Shown here piece after piece: positions 24,332 to 34,346 of a stretch of 64,000 nt of DNA; position 1 is the first letter of the stretch; each line of letters starts with the position of its first letter. This stretch comes from Nocardia sp. BSTN01 (GTDB lineage Bacteria; Actinomycetota; Actinomycetes; Mycobacteriales; Mycobacteriaceae), in contig NZ_JADKYP010000020.1 of NCBI RefSeq assembly GCF_015354405.1, forward strand, positions 44,912 through 108,911, given 5' to 3'. A program made the translations under genes and the position numbers. The notes below the pieces were generated by a model, which ran no database searches, was not told the origin of the DNA, and worked only from the letters and a program-made list of their open reading frames with translations.

Positions 24332-25129
24332 ATGGCGTCTCGGCCCGCTACGACCGACTCCACTACGACCGACTCCACTACGACTGACTCCACGCCGGCC
24401 GAATCCGCGGACACCGCGCAGATCCGCTCGGTATGGACCCGCGAACACCGGCAGCGCCGCGATCAACCGGCGCTGAGCCGAGCGCAGATCGTCGCCGAGG
24501 CGATCGCGCTACTCGATGCCGAGGGGTTCGAATCGCTGAGCATGCGCAAGCTGGGCAGCCGGTTGGGCGCGGGCGCGACCTCGCTCTACACCCATGTCGC
24601 CAACAAGGACGAACTGCTCGAACTGGTCGTCGACGAGGCCTTCGGTGAGTTGCGGCTGCCCGCCGAGCCGAGCACCGACTGGCGTGCTGCGATGCTCGAG
24701 CTCTGTCACGACATCCGGCGCATCCTGTTGCGCCACCCGTGGATTTCGATGGTGATGACGACCGCGGGGCTGGCCTATCTGGGCCCGAACATGTTGCGGC
24801 TGTCGGAGTCGCTGCTGTCGATCCTGGAGGATGCCGGCTTCGACTCCGACACCGCCGACCGTGCCTCGAATACGTTGCTCGCCTATGTCATCGGCGCGAC
24901 CTCGACCGAGGCCGCGATGCTGACCTCCATCGCGCGCAGCGGACTCGACGAACAGGTGTGGTTCGAGCAGTTCATGGCCGCCGCCGACATCGCCGCACGG
25001 CCGTATCCGCGGATCCATCAGCGCTTCGCCGGCCATCGCGGTCACGACTCGGCCCGCATCCGCGAGGACAATTTCGACTCCGAACTCGGCCTGATCCTCG
25101 ACGGACTGCACGCGCGGCGGAGGTCCTGA
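24332..25129 (+). CDS. TetR-family regulator (TetR_C-type ligand domain)
   Basis: The 265-residue protein has a disordered N-terminus with the repeat TTDST, then a helix-turn-helix at about 48-92 (LSRAQIVAEAIALLDAEGFESLSMRKLGSRLGAGATSLYTHVANKDELLELVVDEAF). The LYTHVANKDEL motif and following helices resemble the tetracycline-repressor subgroup. ATG 24332 after GAAAGGAG was chosen over ATG 24302. It most likely represses the divergent MFS exporter and is released by an exported drug. Confidence 0.9.
   Translation: MASRPATTDSTTTDSTTTDSTPAESADTAQIRSVWTREHRQRRDQPALSRAQIVAEAIALLDAEGFESLSMRKLGSRLGAGATSLYTHVANKDELLELVVDEAFGELRLPAEPSTDWRAAMLELCHDIRRILLRHPWISMVMTTAGLAYLGPNMLRLSESLLSILEDAGFDSDTADRASNTLLAYVIGATSTEAAMLTSIARSGLDEQVWFEQFMAAADIAARPYPRIHQRFAGHRGHDSARIREDNFDSELGLILDGLHARRRS
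24348..24392 (+). repeat. 15-bp in-frame tandem repeat, three copies
   Basis: The unit CTACGACCGACTCCA occurs at 24348-24362 and 24363-24377, and with one change at 24378-24392. It encodes TTDS-type repeats in the disordered N-terminus of the TetR protein. As 15 bases keep the frame, copy number can vary without harm. Confidence 0.9.
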
Positions 25130-25159
25130 GCACCTGCCCGGAGCCTCCGCCCGCGGAGA

Positions 25160-25897
25160 TCAGCGGCCGGTGGGCAGGTTCGCCCCGCCGGTCACGTCGA
25201 GCACCACACCGCTGACGAAGCCGTTGGTGGCGATCATGTGCACGGCCCGCGCCAATTCCTCCGGATCCCCTACGCGCCCAACGGGTGTGGTGGCGGCGAG
25301 GCCGTCGAAGAGGGTACGGCGCTGTTCCTCCGGCACCCGCTCCCACCATTCGGTGTCGACGACGCCGGGGGCGACGGCGTTCACCCGCAGCGGGGCGAGT
25401 TCGACCGCCAGCGGTGCCACCATGGCGTTCAGCGCCCCGTTGATCGCGGCCAGTCCGGCGGTGCCGGGGAAGGCCGCATGCGCCGACGCCGCGGTGATCA
25501 GGGTGATCGATCCGTTCGAAACCAGATGCGGCAGAGCCGCTTTGACAATTCTCACCTGCGGCCAGAACTTGCCGTCGAACCCCTGCGCCAGGTGGTCGAG
25601 ATCGAGTTCGGCGAACGGGCCGCTGCCCGCCGAACCGCTGACCGCGACGACGAGGTGGTCGATGGGGCCGGACTGCGCGAAGAATGCCGCGATCTGCTCG
25701 GCATCGGTCGCGTCCATCCGGTAGCCGCTGGTCTTACCACCCAGCCGAGCCACTGCCGCGTCGAGTTTGTCCTGACTGCGGCCGGTGACCACGACCTCGG
25801 CACCCTCGTTCGCGAACAGCGCGGCGGTGGCCGCACCGATACCGGAACTACCGCCCATGACGACCACGCGCGGGATGCCGGTGCTGGAAGCGCTCAT
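25160..25897 (-). CDS. short-chain dehydrogenase/reductase (SDR) family protein lacking the YxxxK motif
   Basis: The 245-residue protein has a normal SDR nucleotide site VVVMGGSSGIGAATA (residues 11-25), VVVTGRS, and RMDATDAEQ, plus a C-terminal GVVLDVTGGANL. However, the catalytic segment reads ITAASAHAAFPGTAGLAAINGALNAM, with no Tyr or Lys where YxxxK should be. Such proteins form a recognisable SDR subgroup; they may use other residues or only bind NAD(P). ATG 25897 is 103 bases from the divergent TetR start. Its likely regulation is through the palindrome at 25927-25943. Confidence 0.85.
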   Translation of the reverse strand: MSASSTGIPRVVVMGGSSGIGAATAALFANEGAEVVVTGRSQDKLDAAVARLGGKTSGYRMDATDAEQIAAFFAQSGPIDHLVVAVSGSAGSGPFAELDLDHLAQGFDGKFWPQVRIVKAALPHLVSNGSITLITAASAHAAFPGTAGLAAINGALNAMVAPLAVELAPLRVNAVAPGVVDTEWWERVPEEQRRTLFDGLAATTPVGRVGDPEELARAVHMIATNGFVSGVVLDVTGGANLPTGR

Positions 25898-25926
25898 TGC
25901 AACTGTTCCTGTCCTGTACAGTTTGA

Positions 25927-25943
25927 CGAGACTGACAGTCTCG
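25927..25943. promoter_or_regulatory. 17-bp perfect palindrome, TetR operator candidate
   Basis: CGAGACTG and CAGTCTCG flank a single A. The element lies between the divergent SDR (start 25897) and TetR (start 26001) genes, 30 and 58 bases from them. Confidence 0.6.
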
Positions 25944-26000
25944 ACAACGAGCGTATCGGGTGCGGTATTCCCGCGCATCGCCACCGCTGGGAGGTAGACC

Positions 26001-26609
26001 ATGAGAACACCACCGCGGCAACCGGATTCGACGCCACCCGCACGCGAGCACACCGGCCGGCGCCGGAACGAGGCCACCCGTCGCGCGATTCTCGACGCCG
26101 CTCTCGCTCAGCTCGCCACCGCCGACGGCGGCACGGTCACGGTCGATTCCCTCGCGGCCGCGGCCGGGGTCGGCAAACAGACGATCTACCGCTGGTGGCC
26201 ATCGAAGGGAGCGGTGCTGCTCGACGCCCTGCTCGACCGCGCGCACCGGTCGGTCCCGACTCCCGACACCGGCTCGGTGCGCACCGATCTGCTGGCGGTC
26301 GCCGATTCCACTTTCACCGGCGCCCAACAGGTTTCGACCGCTCCGGCGCTGCGCGCGCTGGTGCGCGAGGCGGCCCGCGACCCCCACCTCGCCGAATTGA
26401 TGCAGGAGTTCACCGCAGCCCGCCGCGCCGCCGTGCGCGATATCCTCGAGCGCGCGATCACCCGGGGTGAACTGCCCGCCGAGACGGATGCGGACCTGCT
26501 GGTGGATCTGCTCTACGGACTGTTCTGGTACCGCTTCCTGCTCGGCCACGCCCCCCTCGACCACACCACCGCCACCCGGCTGGTCGACACCCTGCTGCCG
26601 GCCGTATGA
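26001..26609 (+). CDS. TetR-family transcriptional regulator
   Basis: The 202-residue protein has a helix-turn-helix at about residues 18-65: ATRRAILDAALAQLATADGGTVTVDSLAAAAGVGKQTIYRWWPSKGAVLLDALLDRA. The IYRWWPSKGAVL recognition region and a TetR_C_16/AefR-like C-terminus are seen in many actinobacterial repressors next to SDR genes. ATG 26001 follows GGGAGG. It is the likely repressor of the divergent SDR gene. It ends at a strong bidirectional hairpin. Confidence 0.9.
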   Translation: MRTPPRQPDSTPPAREHTGRRRNEATRRAILDAALAQLATADGGTVTVDSLAAAAGVGKQTIYRWWPSKGAVLLDALLDRAHRSVPTPDTGSVRTDLLAVADSTFTGAQQVSTAPALRALVREAARDPHLAELMQEFTAARRAAVRDILERAITRGELPAETDADLLVDLLYGLFWYRFLLGHAPLDHTTATRLVDTLLPAV

Positions 26610-26620
26610 CATTGCCGACG

Positions 26621-26653
26621 ACGGGCCCGCACCGAAGTCCGGTGCGGGCCCGT
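26621..26653. terminator. bidirectional terminator between TetR and catalase
   Basis: ACGGGCCCGCACCG (26621-26634) pairs perfectly with CGGTGCGGGCCCGT (26640-26653) across a 5-base loop. It is 12 bases after the TetR stop and 15 bases after the catalase stop on the other strand. Confidence 0.85.
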
Positions 26654-26667
26654 ACATTTCGTCAGGT

Positions 26668-28146
26668 TCAGCCGTTGCCATTCAGACCCGCGCGCACACC
26701 TTCCTCGATGCGCTTGCCGATCTCCGGATCGACGTTCTTCCAGTAGTCGAACACCCGGCTCAGCACCGGTTCGCGCACGCCGCCGAGCACATGCCCGACC
26801 ACGTTGTCCACCAAGCGCTCCCGCTGCTCGTCGTTGTACACCTCACGCACCAGCGTGCCCGGCTGCGCCCAGTCGCTGTCCTCGGCGTGCTGGACGTATC
26901 CGGCCCGCACCTGCTCGGGCTCGAAACCCCACGCCGCCTCCTCCGGGGCCGCGGCCGCGTCGGCATGCGGGCCGCCGAACGAATTCGGCGCGTAGACCGG
27001 TACTTCCGGCGCGTTGAAGTCGTAGCGCATGGCGCCCTCCTTGGAGTAGGAGTTCACCTCGGCCGCCCGCGCGCGGTTCGGCGGCAGCTGGTGATAGTTG
27101 GTACCGATGCGGTAGCGATGGGCGTCGGCATACGCGAAGACCCGGCCCAGCAGCATCTTGTCCGGCGAATAACCGATACCCGGCACGATCGCCGACGGCT
27201 CGAACGCGGCCTGTTCGATCTCGACGAAGTAGTTGCGCGGGTTGCGGTTCAGCGTCCAGGTGCCGACCTCGATCAGCGGGTAGTCCTTGTGCGACCACAC
27301 CTTGGTCAGATCGAACGGGTTGAAGCGGTAGTTCGCCGCCTCGCCCACCGGCATGATCTGCACATACAGAGTCCAGCTCGGGAATTCGCCGCGTTCGATG
27401 GCCTCCCACAGATCCTGGCGGTGATAGTCGGGATCGGTGCCGGCCAGCCGGTCGGCGTCGGCCTGGGTCAGGAATTCGATGCCCTGATCGGTCTTGAAGT
27501 GGTACTTCACCCAGAACCGTTCGCCCTCGGCGTTGATCCACTGGTAGGTGTGCGAGCCGTAGCCGTTCATGTGCCGGTAGGTCTTCGGAATGCCGCGGTC
27601 ACCCATCAGCCAGGTCACCTGATGCGCCGATTCCGGGCGCAGGGTCCAGAAGTCCCACTGCATGTTGTGATCGCGAAGTCCGTTGCCCGGCAGTCGCTTC
27701 TGTGAATGGATGAAATCGGGGAACTTGATCGGATCCTTGATGAAGAACACCGGGGTGTTGTTGCCGACCAGATCGTAGTTGCCGTCGGGAGTGTAGAACT
27801 TGACCGCGAAACCGCGCGGATCGCGCCAGGTGTCGGGGCTGCCCTGTTCACCGGCGACGGTGGAGAACCGCGCCAGCGATTCGGTCCGGGCACCCGGCTG
27901 GAACAGCTTCGCCTTGGTGTAGCGGCTGACGTCGTTGGTGACGACGAGCTCGCCGAAGGCGCCCGCACCCTTGGCGTGCACGATCCGCTCCGGTACCCGC
28001 TCCCGGTTGAACTGGGCGAGCTTCTCGATCAGATAGTGGTCGTGCAGCAGAATCGGGCCCTCGGTGCCGGCGGTCAGCGATTCGTCGTCGCTGGGCACCG
28101 GGGTGCCGGTGTTGGTAGTGGTCGGCCCACTGATCGGCTTGGTCAT
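26668..28146 (-). CDS. katA: monofunctional heme catalase
   Basis: The 492-residue protein is a small-subunit (clade 3) catalase. It has the distal histidine at residue 57 in [13 protein letters not shown], the distal asparagine in [15 protein letters not shown] near 130, and the proximal heme tyrosine in [14 protein letters not shown] near 340. It converts hydrogen peroxide to water and oxygen in the cytoplasm. It lies 58 bases downstream of a Fur-family gene in the same direction, so the two probably form an operon controlled by the operator at 28643-28667. ATG 28146 follows GGAGGC. The symbol denotes the family. Confidence 0.96.
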   Translation of the reverse strand: MTKPISGPTTTNTGTPVPSDDESLTAGTEGPILLHDHYLIEKLAQFNRERVPERIVHAKGAGAFGELVVTNDVSRYTKAKLFQPGARTESLARFSTVAGEQGSPDTWRDPRGFAVKFYTPDGNYDLVGNNTPVFFIKDPIKFPDFIHSQKRLPGNGLRDHNMQWDFWTLRPESAHQVTWLMGDRGIPKTYRHMNGYGSHTYQWINAEGERFWVKYHFKTDQGIEFLTQADADRLAGTDPDYHRQDLWEAIERGEFPSWTLYVQIMPVGEAANYRFNPFDLTKVWSHKDYPLIEVGTWTLNRNPRNYFVEIEQAAFEPSAIVPGIGYSPDKMLLGRVFAYADAHRYRIGTNYHQLPPNRARAAEVNSYSKEGAMRYDFNAPEVPVYAPNSFGGPHADAAAAPEEAAWGFEPEQVRAGYVQHAEDSDWAQPGTLVREVYNDEQRERLVDNVVGHVLGGVREPVLSRVFDYWKNVDPEIGKRIEEGVRAGLNGNG

Positions 28147-28204
28147 CGCAGCCTCCTGTTTCAGCTGTCGCCCGGGAGATCCGGGCCATCGTGATGGCGC
28201 GTCG

Positions 28205-28627
28205 TCACCGACGGCATTGCGGGCAGAGTCCCCAGAACACGACCTCGGCTTCGTCGATCGTGAACCCGTGCGCATCCGACGGGTCGAGGCAGGGGGCACG
28301 GCCCACGGCACAGTCCACGTCCACGACCGTGCCGCAGTTCCGGCACACCAGATGGTGGTGGTTGTCGGCGATGCGGGTTTCATACCGCGCCGACGAACCG
28401 GCCGGTTCGATCCGGCGCAGCAGGCCCGCGCCCACACAGGCGTGCAGTACGTCGTACACGGCCTGGGTCGACACCGAACCCAGCTCCTGCCGGACCGCGG
28501 CGGCCACCCGGTCCGCATCCGAATGCGGATGGGCCGCAACCGCTTCCAGCACCGCCACCCGCGGGCGGGTAACCCGCAGGCCGGCCGCACGCAATCGTTC
28601 GCGCGGATCGAAACCTTCGGTGTGCAT
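28205..28627 (-). CDS. furA: Fur-family regulator (FurA/PerR/CatR type)
   Basis: The 140-residue protein has the Fur winged helix ([45 protein letters not shown]), the metal-binding [11 protein letters not shown], and a second pair CPQC at the C-terminus, so both structural zinc CxxC motifs are present. Its place directly upstream of a catalase matches the actinobacterial furA-kat and catR-catA pairs, in which peroxide relieves autorepression. Peroxide sensing is therefore more likely than iron sensing. The AT-rich operator overlaps its promoter. Confidence 0.9.
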   Translation of the reverse strand: MHTEGFDPRERLRAAGLRVTRPRVAVLEAVAAHPHSDADRVAAAVRQELGSVSTQAVYDVLHACVGAGLLRRIEPAGSSARYETRIADNHHHLVCRNCGTVVDVDCAVGRAPCLDPSDAHGFTIDEAEVVFWGLCPQCRR

Positions 28628-28642
28628 GAACCCAGTCTGCCC

Positions 28643-28667
28643 CTTTTCTGGAATAAGTCAAGAAAAG
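28643..28667 (-). promoter_or_regulatory. Fur/CatR-type operator and promoter of furA-katA
   Basis: AGAAAAG and CTTTTCT arms flank an AT-rich 11-base centre. On the minus strand this includes TTGACTTATTCC, where TTGACT is a likely -35. It closely resembles the AT-rich FurA site that overlaps the furA-katG promoter in mycobacteria. It is 15 bases upstream of the furA ATG. Confidence 0.65.
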
Positions 28668-28990
28668 ACCAGTGGGGATGTTCTGTAGGTCACAGCCCTT
28701 CGCCGGATGCGCACATGGACCGTCGTCCAGACCACAGTCGGCCGCGAAATAGATCCCCGCATTCCCGGGTTGGTAGTGCTTGCCGGCGTCGGGACAGCCC
28801 CGGGCGGCACCCCTTGTCGCTTCGAGCGACCACTCGCCGAGAGGCGCTTGCCGGGCGTCGCCATGTGGCAGTAGCGCTGCGTGGCCCGAATCCGGCGTCC
28901 GACCGAAGAGGTGCGCCGCCGGTTCCGATTTGATTGCGCCGGTTGCGTGTTGGGCACCACGGCGGGATGCCGGTCGTTAACCTCGCACTC
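28668..28990. other. intergenic region, no gene seen
   Basis: This 323-base stretch lies between the furA operator and the divergent serine hydrolase. Frames in it are short and look like chance. No repeat or operator stands out. Confidence 0.4.
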
Positions 28991-30337
28991 ATGGGACGCC
29001 TACACGGCTGGGTGATCGGAGTTCTCGTCGTAGTACTGATCGGTGGCGCCTGCGCCACTGCGGTTCCGGCACGAGCGGAGGATCCACAGACCTGCGCGGT
29101 CTCGTCCGGACGCGCGTTCGAACGAGCCGCACCGGAATCGGCGGGCCTGGACTCGGCCCGGCTGGCATCCGCCCTGCGGTTCGCGGACGAACGGAACCGG
29201 CTGAACGTCAAGATCTTCCGGCACAACTGCCTCATCGGCACCGGCGCACACAACGACGCGACCGATCGGACGCCGTGGAATATCTGGAGCGTCACCAAGA
29301 GCGTGGTCTCCTTGATCGCCGGAATCGCCTGGGACCAGGGCAAACTCGATATCGACGCGCCCATCGGGCGCTATCTTCCGCCCGGCCTCGGCGACGCCGC
29401 CCACCGCGCGATCACCGTCGAGGATTTGCTGACCGAGCGCTCAGGCCTGCGCGTCGGGGTGATCAACGAGGGGATCTCCGGGGTGATCCCGCTCGATCCG
29501 AACAGCGCCGTGCAGGCGCTGGGCGTTCCGCTCGACCATCCCCCCGGCACGACGTTCTCCTACAGCCAGCGCAATGTCGATCTGCTGTCCTACGTGGTGG
29601 AGTTGGCGGTCGGTGAACCGCTGCAGCAGTTCGCGCAGCGGGAACTGTTCTCTGCCTTGGGCATCGACCGTGGTGACTACTACTGGGCCCGCGACCGGTC
29701 CGGTCACACCTACGGCTACGCGCATCTGCTGATCCCGCCGGACGATCTCGCCAAGATCGCGCTGCTGGTCGCCGACGGTGGCGACTGGAACGGAGTGCGG
29801 GTCGTCTCGGCGGACTATCTGCACCGCGCGCAGGAGACGGGTCCGGGCCGCGACTGTTACGGCTATCTGTTCTGGGCCCGCCCCGGGTGTATCGAGATAC
29901 CGTCGTTCCTGCCCGCGGACGTCTTCGCGATGTCCGGGCTCGGTCTGCAGGACGTTTTCTTCATCCCCAGCCTGGATCTCACCGTGGTGTGGACCGGTGT
30001 GTTCGGCAATCGCAGCAACGGCGGACCGACCGGCATCGTGCAGAATCTGACGGAATTGACCTGGGAATTCTTCCGCAGGCTGCTCGCCGCCTTCCAGGAG
30101 CCGCCGATCCCGGACCCCGGCCCCTATGTCGAACCACCGGTCACTCTGGATCCCCGGGCGTTCTTCGATCCGAACATCACCCTGGCGGTGTTCGGCGTCG
30201 GGCCCGACGCCTACCCCGGCTGTTCGGTGCTGTCCTGTCTGAATACGCCTCTGACACCGCCGTTCTCGGACGCGCCGCCGGGCTGCGCGCTGCTGGTCTG
30301 CCTCGGGCCCGATCCCCGCACACCGGGCATCCGCTGA
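28991..30337 (+). CDS. secreted serine hydrolase (beta-lactamase / class C PBP fold)
   Basis: The 448-residue protein begins with a signal peptide (MGRLHGWVIGVLVVVLIGGACATAVPARA). The SxxK catalytic motif is in IWSVTKSVVS (about residues 100-103), with a YSQRN segment near residue 195 as the second element, and HTYGYAHLL later. The fold includes esterases, D-aminopeptidases and class C penicillin-binding proteins. The last 80 residues hold two cysteine pairs (CSVLSC, CALLVC) in a proline-rich tail unusual for the family. It acts outside the membrane; its substrate is unknown. ATG 28991 fits the signal peptide. Confidence 0.85.
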   Translation: MGRLHGWVIGVLVVVLIGGACATAVPARAEDPQTCAVSSGRAFERAAPESAGLDSARLASALRFADERNRLNVKIFRHNCLIGTGAHNDATDRTPWNIWSVTKSVVSLIAGIAWDQGKLDIDAPIGRYLPPGLGDAAHRAITVEDLLTERSGLRVGVINEGISGVIPLDPNSAVQALGVPLDHPPGTTFSYSQRNVDLLSYVVELAVGEPLQQFAQRELFSALGIDRGDYYWARDRSGHTYGYAHLLIPPDDLAKIALLVADGGDWNGVRVVSADYLHRAQETGPGRDCYGYLFWARPGCIEIPSFLPADVFAMSGLGLQDVFFIPSLDLTVVWTGVFGNRSNGGPTGIVQNLTELTWEFFRRLLAAFQEPPIPDPGPYVEPPVTLDPRAFFDPNITLAVFGVGPDAYPGCSVLSCLNTPLTPPFSDAPPGCALLVCLGPDPRTPGIR

Positions 30338-30400
30338 CGCAATGCCTTCGGCCGCGGCCGGATCCGCCGCCCGCGGAGGCAGGGCGTTGTCGTCACCGGA

Positions 30401-30817
30401 TCAGCTGGTGATACGCGCTATCCGCGCGGTGTCCATATAGTCCCGGAACAGGGTGACCTCCCCGTCCCGCACGTGCACCACGTTGACCGAGGTACGCACT
30501 CGCGCACGTGGTGCGCCGGGCACCGTCATATCCACCTCGTTCTCCACGAAAAGCACTCCGTCTTCGGTGGATTCGTAGACCGTGGGACAGACCCCGTGCA
30601 CCTCGATACCCGACAGACCCGACCAGCGCTGCGCGAGGTGTTCGCGGATCGCCTCCCGTCCCTCGAGCCGCTCCGGCATTCCCGGAATCGGAAACGGGAT
30701 CTCGAATACCGCATCGGGGGCGAGCGCCGCGACGAAGGCGTCGGCATCGCGCACCGGCAATGTCGCGAACAGATCCTCGACCACCTGGCGGGCACTGCGC
30801 ACCGAACTGGAAACCAT
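30401..30817 (-). CDS. SnoaL-like / NTF2-fold protein
   Basis: The 138-residue protein has the SnoaL_2 pattern: VVEDLFATLPVRDADAFVAALAPDAVFEIPFPIPG, then EGREAIREHLAQRWSGL, and VNVVHVRDGEVTLFRDYMDTA. Members are often isomerases or hydrolases without a shared substrate. ATG 30817 follows AGAGGAG. It is divergent from a TetR gene with two operator-like repeats between, so it is likely that regulator's target. Confidence 0.87.
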   Translation of the reverse strand: MVSSSVRSARQVVEDLFATLPVRDADAFVAALAPDAVFEIPFPIPGMPERLEGREAIREHLAQRWSGLSGIEVHGVCPTVYESTEDGVLFVENEVDMTVPGAPRARVRTSVNVVHVRDGEVTLFRDYMDTARIARITS

Positions 30818-30835
30818 GACAAACTCCTCTGCTAG

Positions 30836-30879
30836 AAGCGGAACGTACGCCCCGCTTATGATCCGGAACGCGCGCCCCG
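30836..30879. promoter_or_regulatory. paired operators between SnoaL and TetR genes
   Basis: CGGAACGTACGCCCCG (30839-30854) and CGGAACGCGCGCCCCG (30864-30879) are near-identical repeats with a 25-base step. The first is framed by AAGCGG/CCGCTT inverted arms (30836-30857). Two phased sites in a 93-base divergent gap suggest cooperative TetR dimers. Confidence 0.55.
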
Positions 30880-30910
30880 TTTGTCAACGGTTACCGGGTA
30901 GACTCGCGCT

Positions 30911-31507
30911 GTGGCGGAGAAACAGTTAGCGGACCCGGCGGCCGAACCGCGCCGCGCCCTGCGCGCCGACGCCCGCCGCAACCGGGAGCGGGTACTCGCA
31001 GCCGCCCGGGAAGCCTTTGCCGCCGAAGGTATTTCGGTTCCGCTGGACGAGATCGCACGGCGCGCCGGGGTGGGCCCCGGGACCGTCTACCGCCACTTTC
31101 CCACCAAGGAAGCCCTCTTCCACGCCGCCATCGTCGACAACATCGAGCGCATGATCGACTACGCGCGCGGGCTCGAATCCGCCGACGATCCGGGGGCCGC
31201 CTTCTTCGACCTGCTGGACCACATGGTCACCGAGGGGGGCGTCAAGCGGGACCTCGCCGATGCGCTGGGCGGTCATGAGACGATCGAGATCACCGGGCCC
31301 ACAAAGGAATTCCAGGCGGCCATCGCCCAGTTGTTGCGCCGCGCGCAGGATGCCGGCGCGATCCGCGGCGATATCGACTTCGACGATCTGATGCGGGTGC
31401 TGAAGGGCACCTTCGCGGGCACGCACACCGCCACCGGCGAGCAGCGAGCCCGCGCTTTCGCCGTCGTCTTCGACGGACTGCGGGCCCGCTGCACGCCGGC
31501 CGGCTGA
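30911..31507 (+). CDS. TetR-family transcriptional regulator
   Basis: The 198-residue protein has a helix-turn-helix at about 20-68: RRNRERVLAAAREAFAAEGISVPLDEIARRAGVGPGTVYRHFPTKEALFHAAI. This VPLDEIARRAGVGPGTVYRHFPTKE type with a TetR_C_33-like domain is one of the commonest in actinobacteria. GTG 30911 has no clear ribosome site. It probably represses the divergent SnoaL-like gene. Confidence 0.9.
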   Translation: MAEKQLADPAAEPRRALRADARRNRERVLAAAREAFAAEGISVPLDEIARRAGVGPGTVYRHFPTKEALFHAAIVDNIERMIDYARGLESADDPGAAFFDLLDHMVTEGGVKRDLADALGGHETIEITGPTKEFQAAIAQLLRRAQDAGAIRGDIDFDDLMRVLKGTFAGTHTATGEQRARAFAVVFDGLRARCTPAG

Positions 31508-31521
31508 GCGATCGACAGCGA

Positions 31522-31551
31522 AACGGGCCGCCCGGAATCGGACGGCCCGTT
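31522..31551. terminator. bidirectional terminator between TetR and asd
   Basis: AACGGGCCG (31522-31530) pairs with CGGCCCGTT (31543-31551) across a 12-base loop, in the gap between the convergent TetR and asd genes. Confidence 0.75.
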
Positions 31552-31579
31552 CGACGTGAACTTCGGCGAAGACGCAGTG

Positions 31580-32653
<1,074 letters not shown>

Positions 32654-32692
32654 TTACGCTGCGCTGCCGCCTCCGCGCTTGACCCGACCATG

Positions 32693-33958
32693 TCAGCGCC
32701 CCGATCCCGCGTGCACGACCGCGACCTCGTCGCCGCCTAGGTCGAACGCCTTGTGCAACACCTGCACGGCGCCGTCCAGTTCGGTGTCCTTGACCAACAC
32801 GGAGATGCGGATCTCGGACGTGGAGATCAGGTCGATGTTGATTCCGGCCTTGGCCAGCGCCTCACAGAAGGTGGCGGTGACCCCGGGGTGGCTCTTCATC
32901 CCCGCGCCGACCAGCGACACCTTGCCGATGTGATCGTCGTAGAGAACCTGGCTGAAGCCCAGCTCGCCCTGACGCTTGGTCAGGAACTCCACCGCGCGCG
33001 GCCCGTCGGCCCTCGGCAGGGTGAAGGTGATGTCGGTCTTGCCCGTCTCGACCTTGGAGATGTTCTGCAACACCATGTCGATGTTGATCTCGGCGTCGGC
33101 GATGGCCCGGAACACCTTGGCCGCGTAGCCCGGCTCGTCCGGCAGGGCCACCACGGTCACCTTGGCCTCGCTGCGATCGTGCGCGACGCCGGTGAGAATT
33201 GCGTCCTCCAAGGGGATGTCCTCCATCGATCCGTAGATATAGGTGCCCTTGCGGTCGGTATAGGACGACCGCACGTGCACCGGAACGTTGTAGCGGCGGG
33301 CGTATTCGACGCAGCGCAGCATCAGCACCTTGGCGCCGGTGGCGGCGAGCTCGAGCATCTCCTCGAAGCTCACCTGCTCCAGCTTCTGCGCATCCGGCAC
33401 GATCCGGGGATCGGCGGTGAACACGCCGTCGACATCGGTGTAGATCTCGCAGACGTCGGCCTCCAGCGCGGCGGCCAGCGCCACCGCGGTGGTGTCGGAA
33501 CCGCCGCGGCCCAGCGTGGTGATGTCGCGGCTGTCCTGCGAAACGCCCTGGAAGCCCGCGACCAGCACGATCAAGCCCTCGTCGAGCGCATCGCGAACCC
33601 GGGACGGGGTCACGTCGATGATGCGGGCGTTGCCGTGGGTGCCGGTGGTGATGACTCCCGCCTGGGAACCGGTGAACGACCGCGCTTCGGCGCCGAGCGA
33701 GTGAATCGCCATGGCCACCAACGCATTCGAGATACGCTCACCGGAGGTCAGCAGCATGTCGAGTTCGCGGGCCGGCGGCGCCGGCGCAACCTGCTGGGCC
33801 AGGTCGAGCAGTTCGTCGGTGGTGTCACCCATTGCCGAGCACACGACGACCACGTCGTGCCCCTGCTTCTTCGTCTCGACGATCCGCTCAGCGACGCGCC
33901 GGATCCGCTCGGCAGACTCGAGCGAAGATCCTCCGTACTTCTGAACGACGAGAGCCAC
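32693..33958 (-). CDS. ask: aspartate kinase
   Basis: The 421-residue enzyme begins [24 protein letters not shown], the aspartokinase signature. It continues with the kinase domain ([32 protein letters not shown]) and two C-terminal ACT domains from about residue 265 ([35 protein letters not shown]). These bind threonine and lysine for feedback control in actinobacteria. GTG 33958 behind GGAGGACC matches the family start. Actinobacterial ask genes often also make a beta subunit from an internal start. It is in operon with asd. Confidence 0.97.
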   Translation of the reverse strand: MALVVQKYGGSSLESAERIRRVAERIVETKKQGHDVVVVCSAMGDTTDELLDLAQQVAPAPPARELDMLLTSGERISNALVAMAIHSLGAEARSFTGSQAGVITTGTHGNARIIDVTPSRVRDALDEGLIVLVAGFQGVSQDSRDITTLGRGGSDTTAVALAAALEADVCEIYTDVDGVFTADPRIVPDAQKLEQVSFEEMLELAATGAKVLMLRCVEYARRYNVPVHVRSSYTDRKGTYIYGSMEDIPLEDAILTGVAHDRSEAKVTVVALPDEPGYAAKVFRAIADAEINIDMVLQNISKVETGKTDITFTLPRADGPRAVEFLTKRQGELGFSQVLYDDHIGKVSLVGAGMKSHPGVTATFCEALAKAGINIDLISTSEIRISVLVKDTELDGAVQVLHKAFDLGGDEVAVVHAGSGR

Positions 33959-34346
33959 AGTGGGGTCCTCCAAGATCGACTAGCTGCTGTTACAGCCAAT
34001 AAGACTACCGATCGGAGTCCGCTCGGTGGTGGGCTACCTCCGAGCGGCCACCGGGACCGGACGGGTTCGTCCCTCGAATTCGTTACCCGGACCAGCGGCG
34101 ATCCCGTCCCGTGACGGCGCTGTGGGGCGCGGCCGCGACGGCAGAGCCCTTGCGGGGCATCGGAATCGGCGCGAACAGCCCCGTTCATCAGCGGTTTTCC
34201 GGGTGCGCGGGAGTCCGTGACCGGCTGCCGCCCGAACAGCCGGCGTACCGGTGTGAGTAATCACACCGACCGGTTTAGCACCCGGTCGGCGAACCCGTTC
34301 CCGTGAGTCGCCGGTGTACCTCGCGGCGAAAGCGCACGATGGGCCT
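33959..34346. other. divergent intergenic region upstream of ask
   Basis: The 388-base gap holds a hairpin, CCGCTCGG (34019-34026) against CCGAGCGG (34040-34047), about 60 bases upstream of the ask start. It could be part of the ask leader. No gene or clear leader peptide is visible. Confidence 0.35.
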
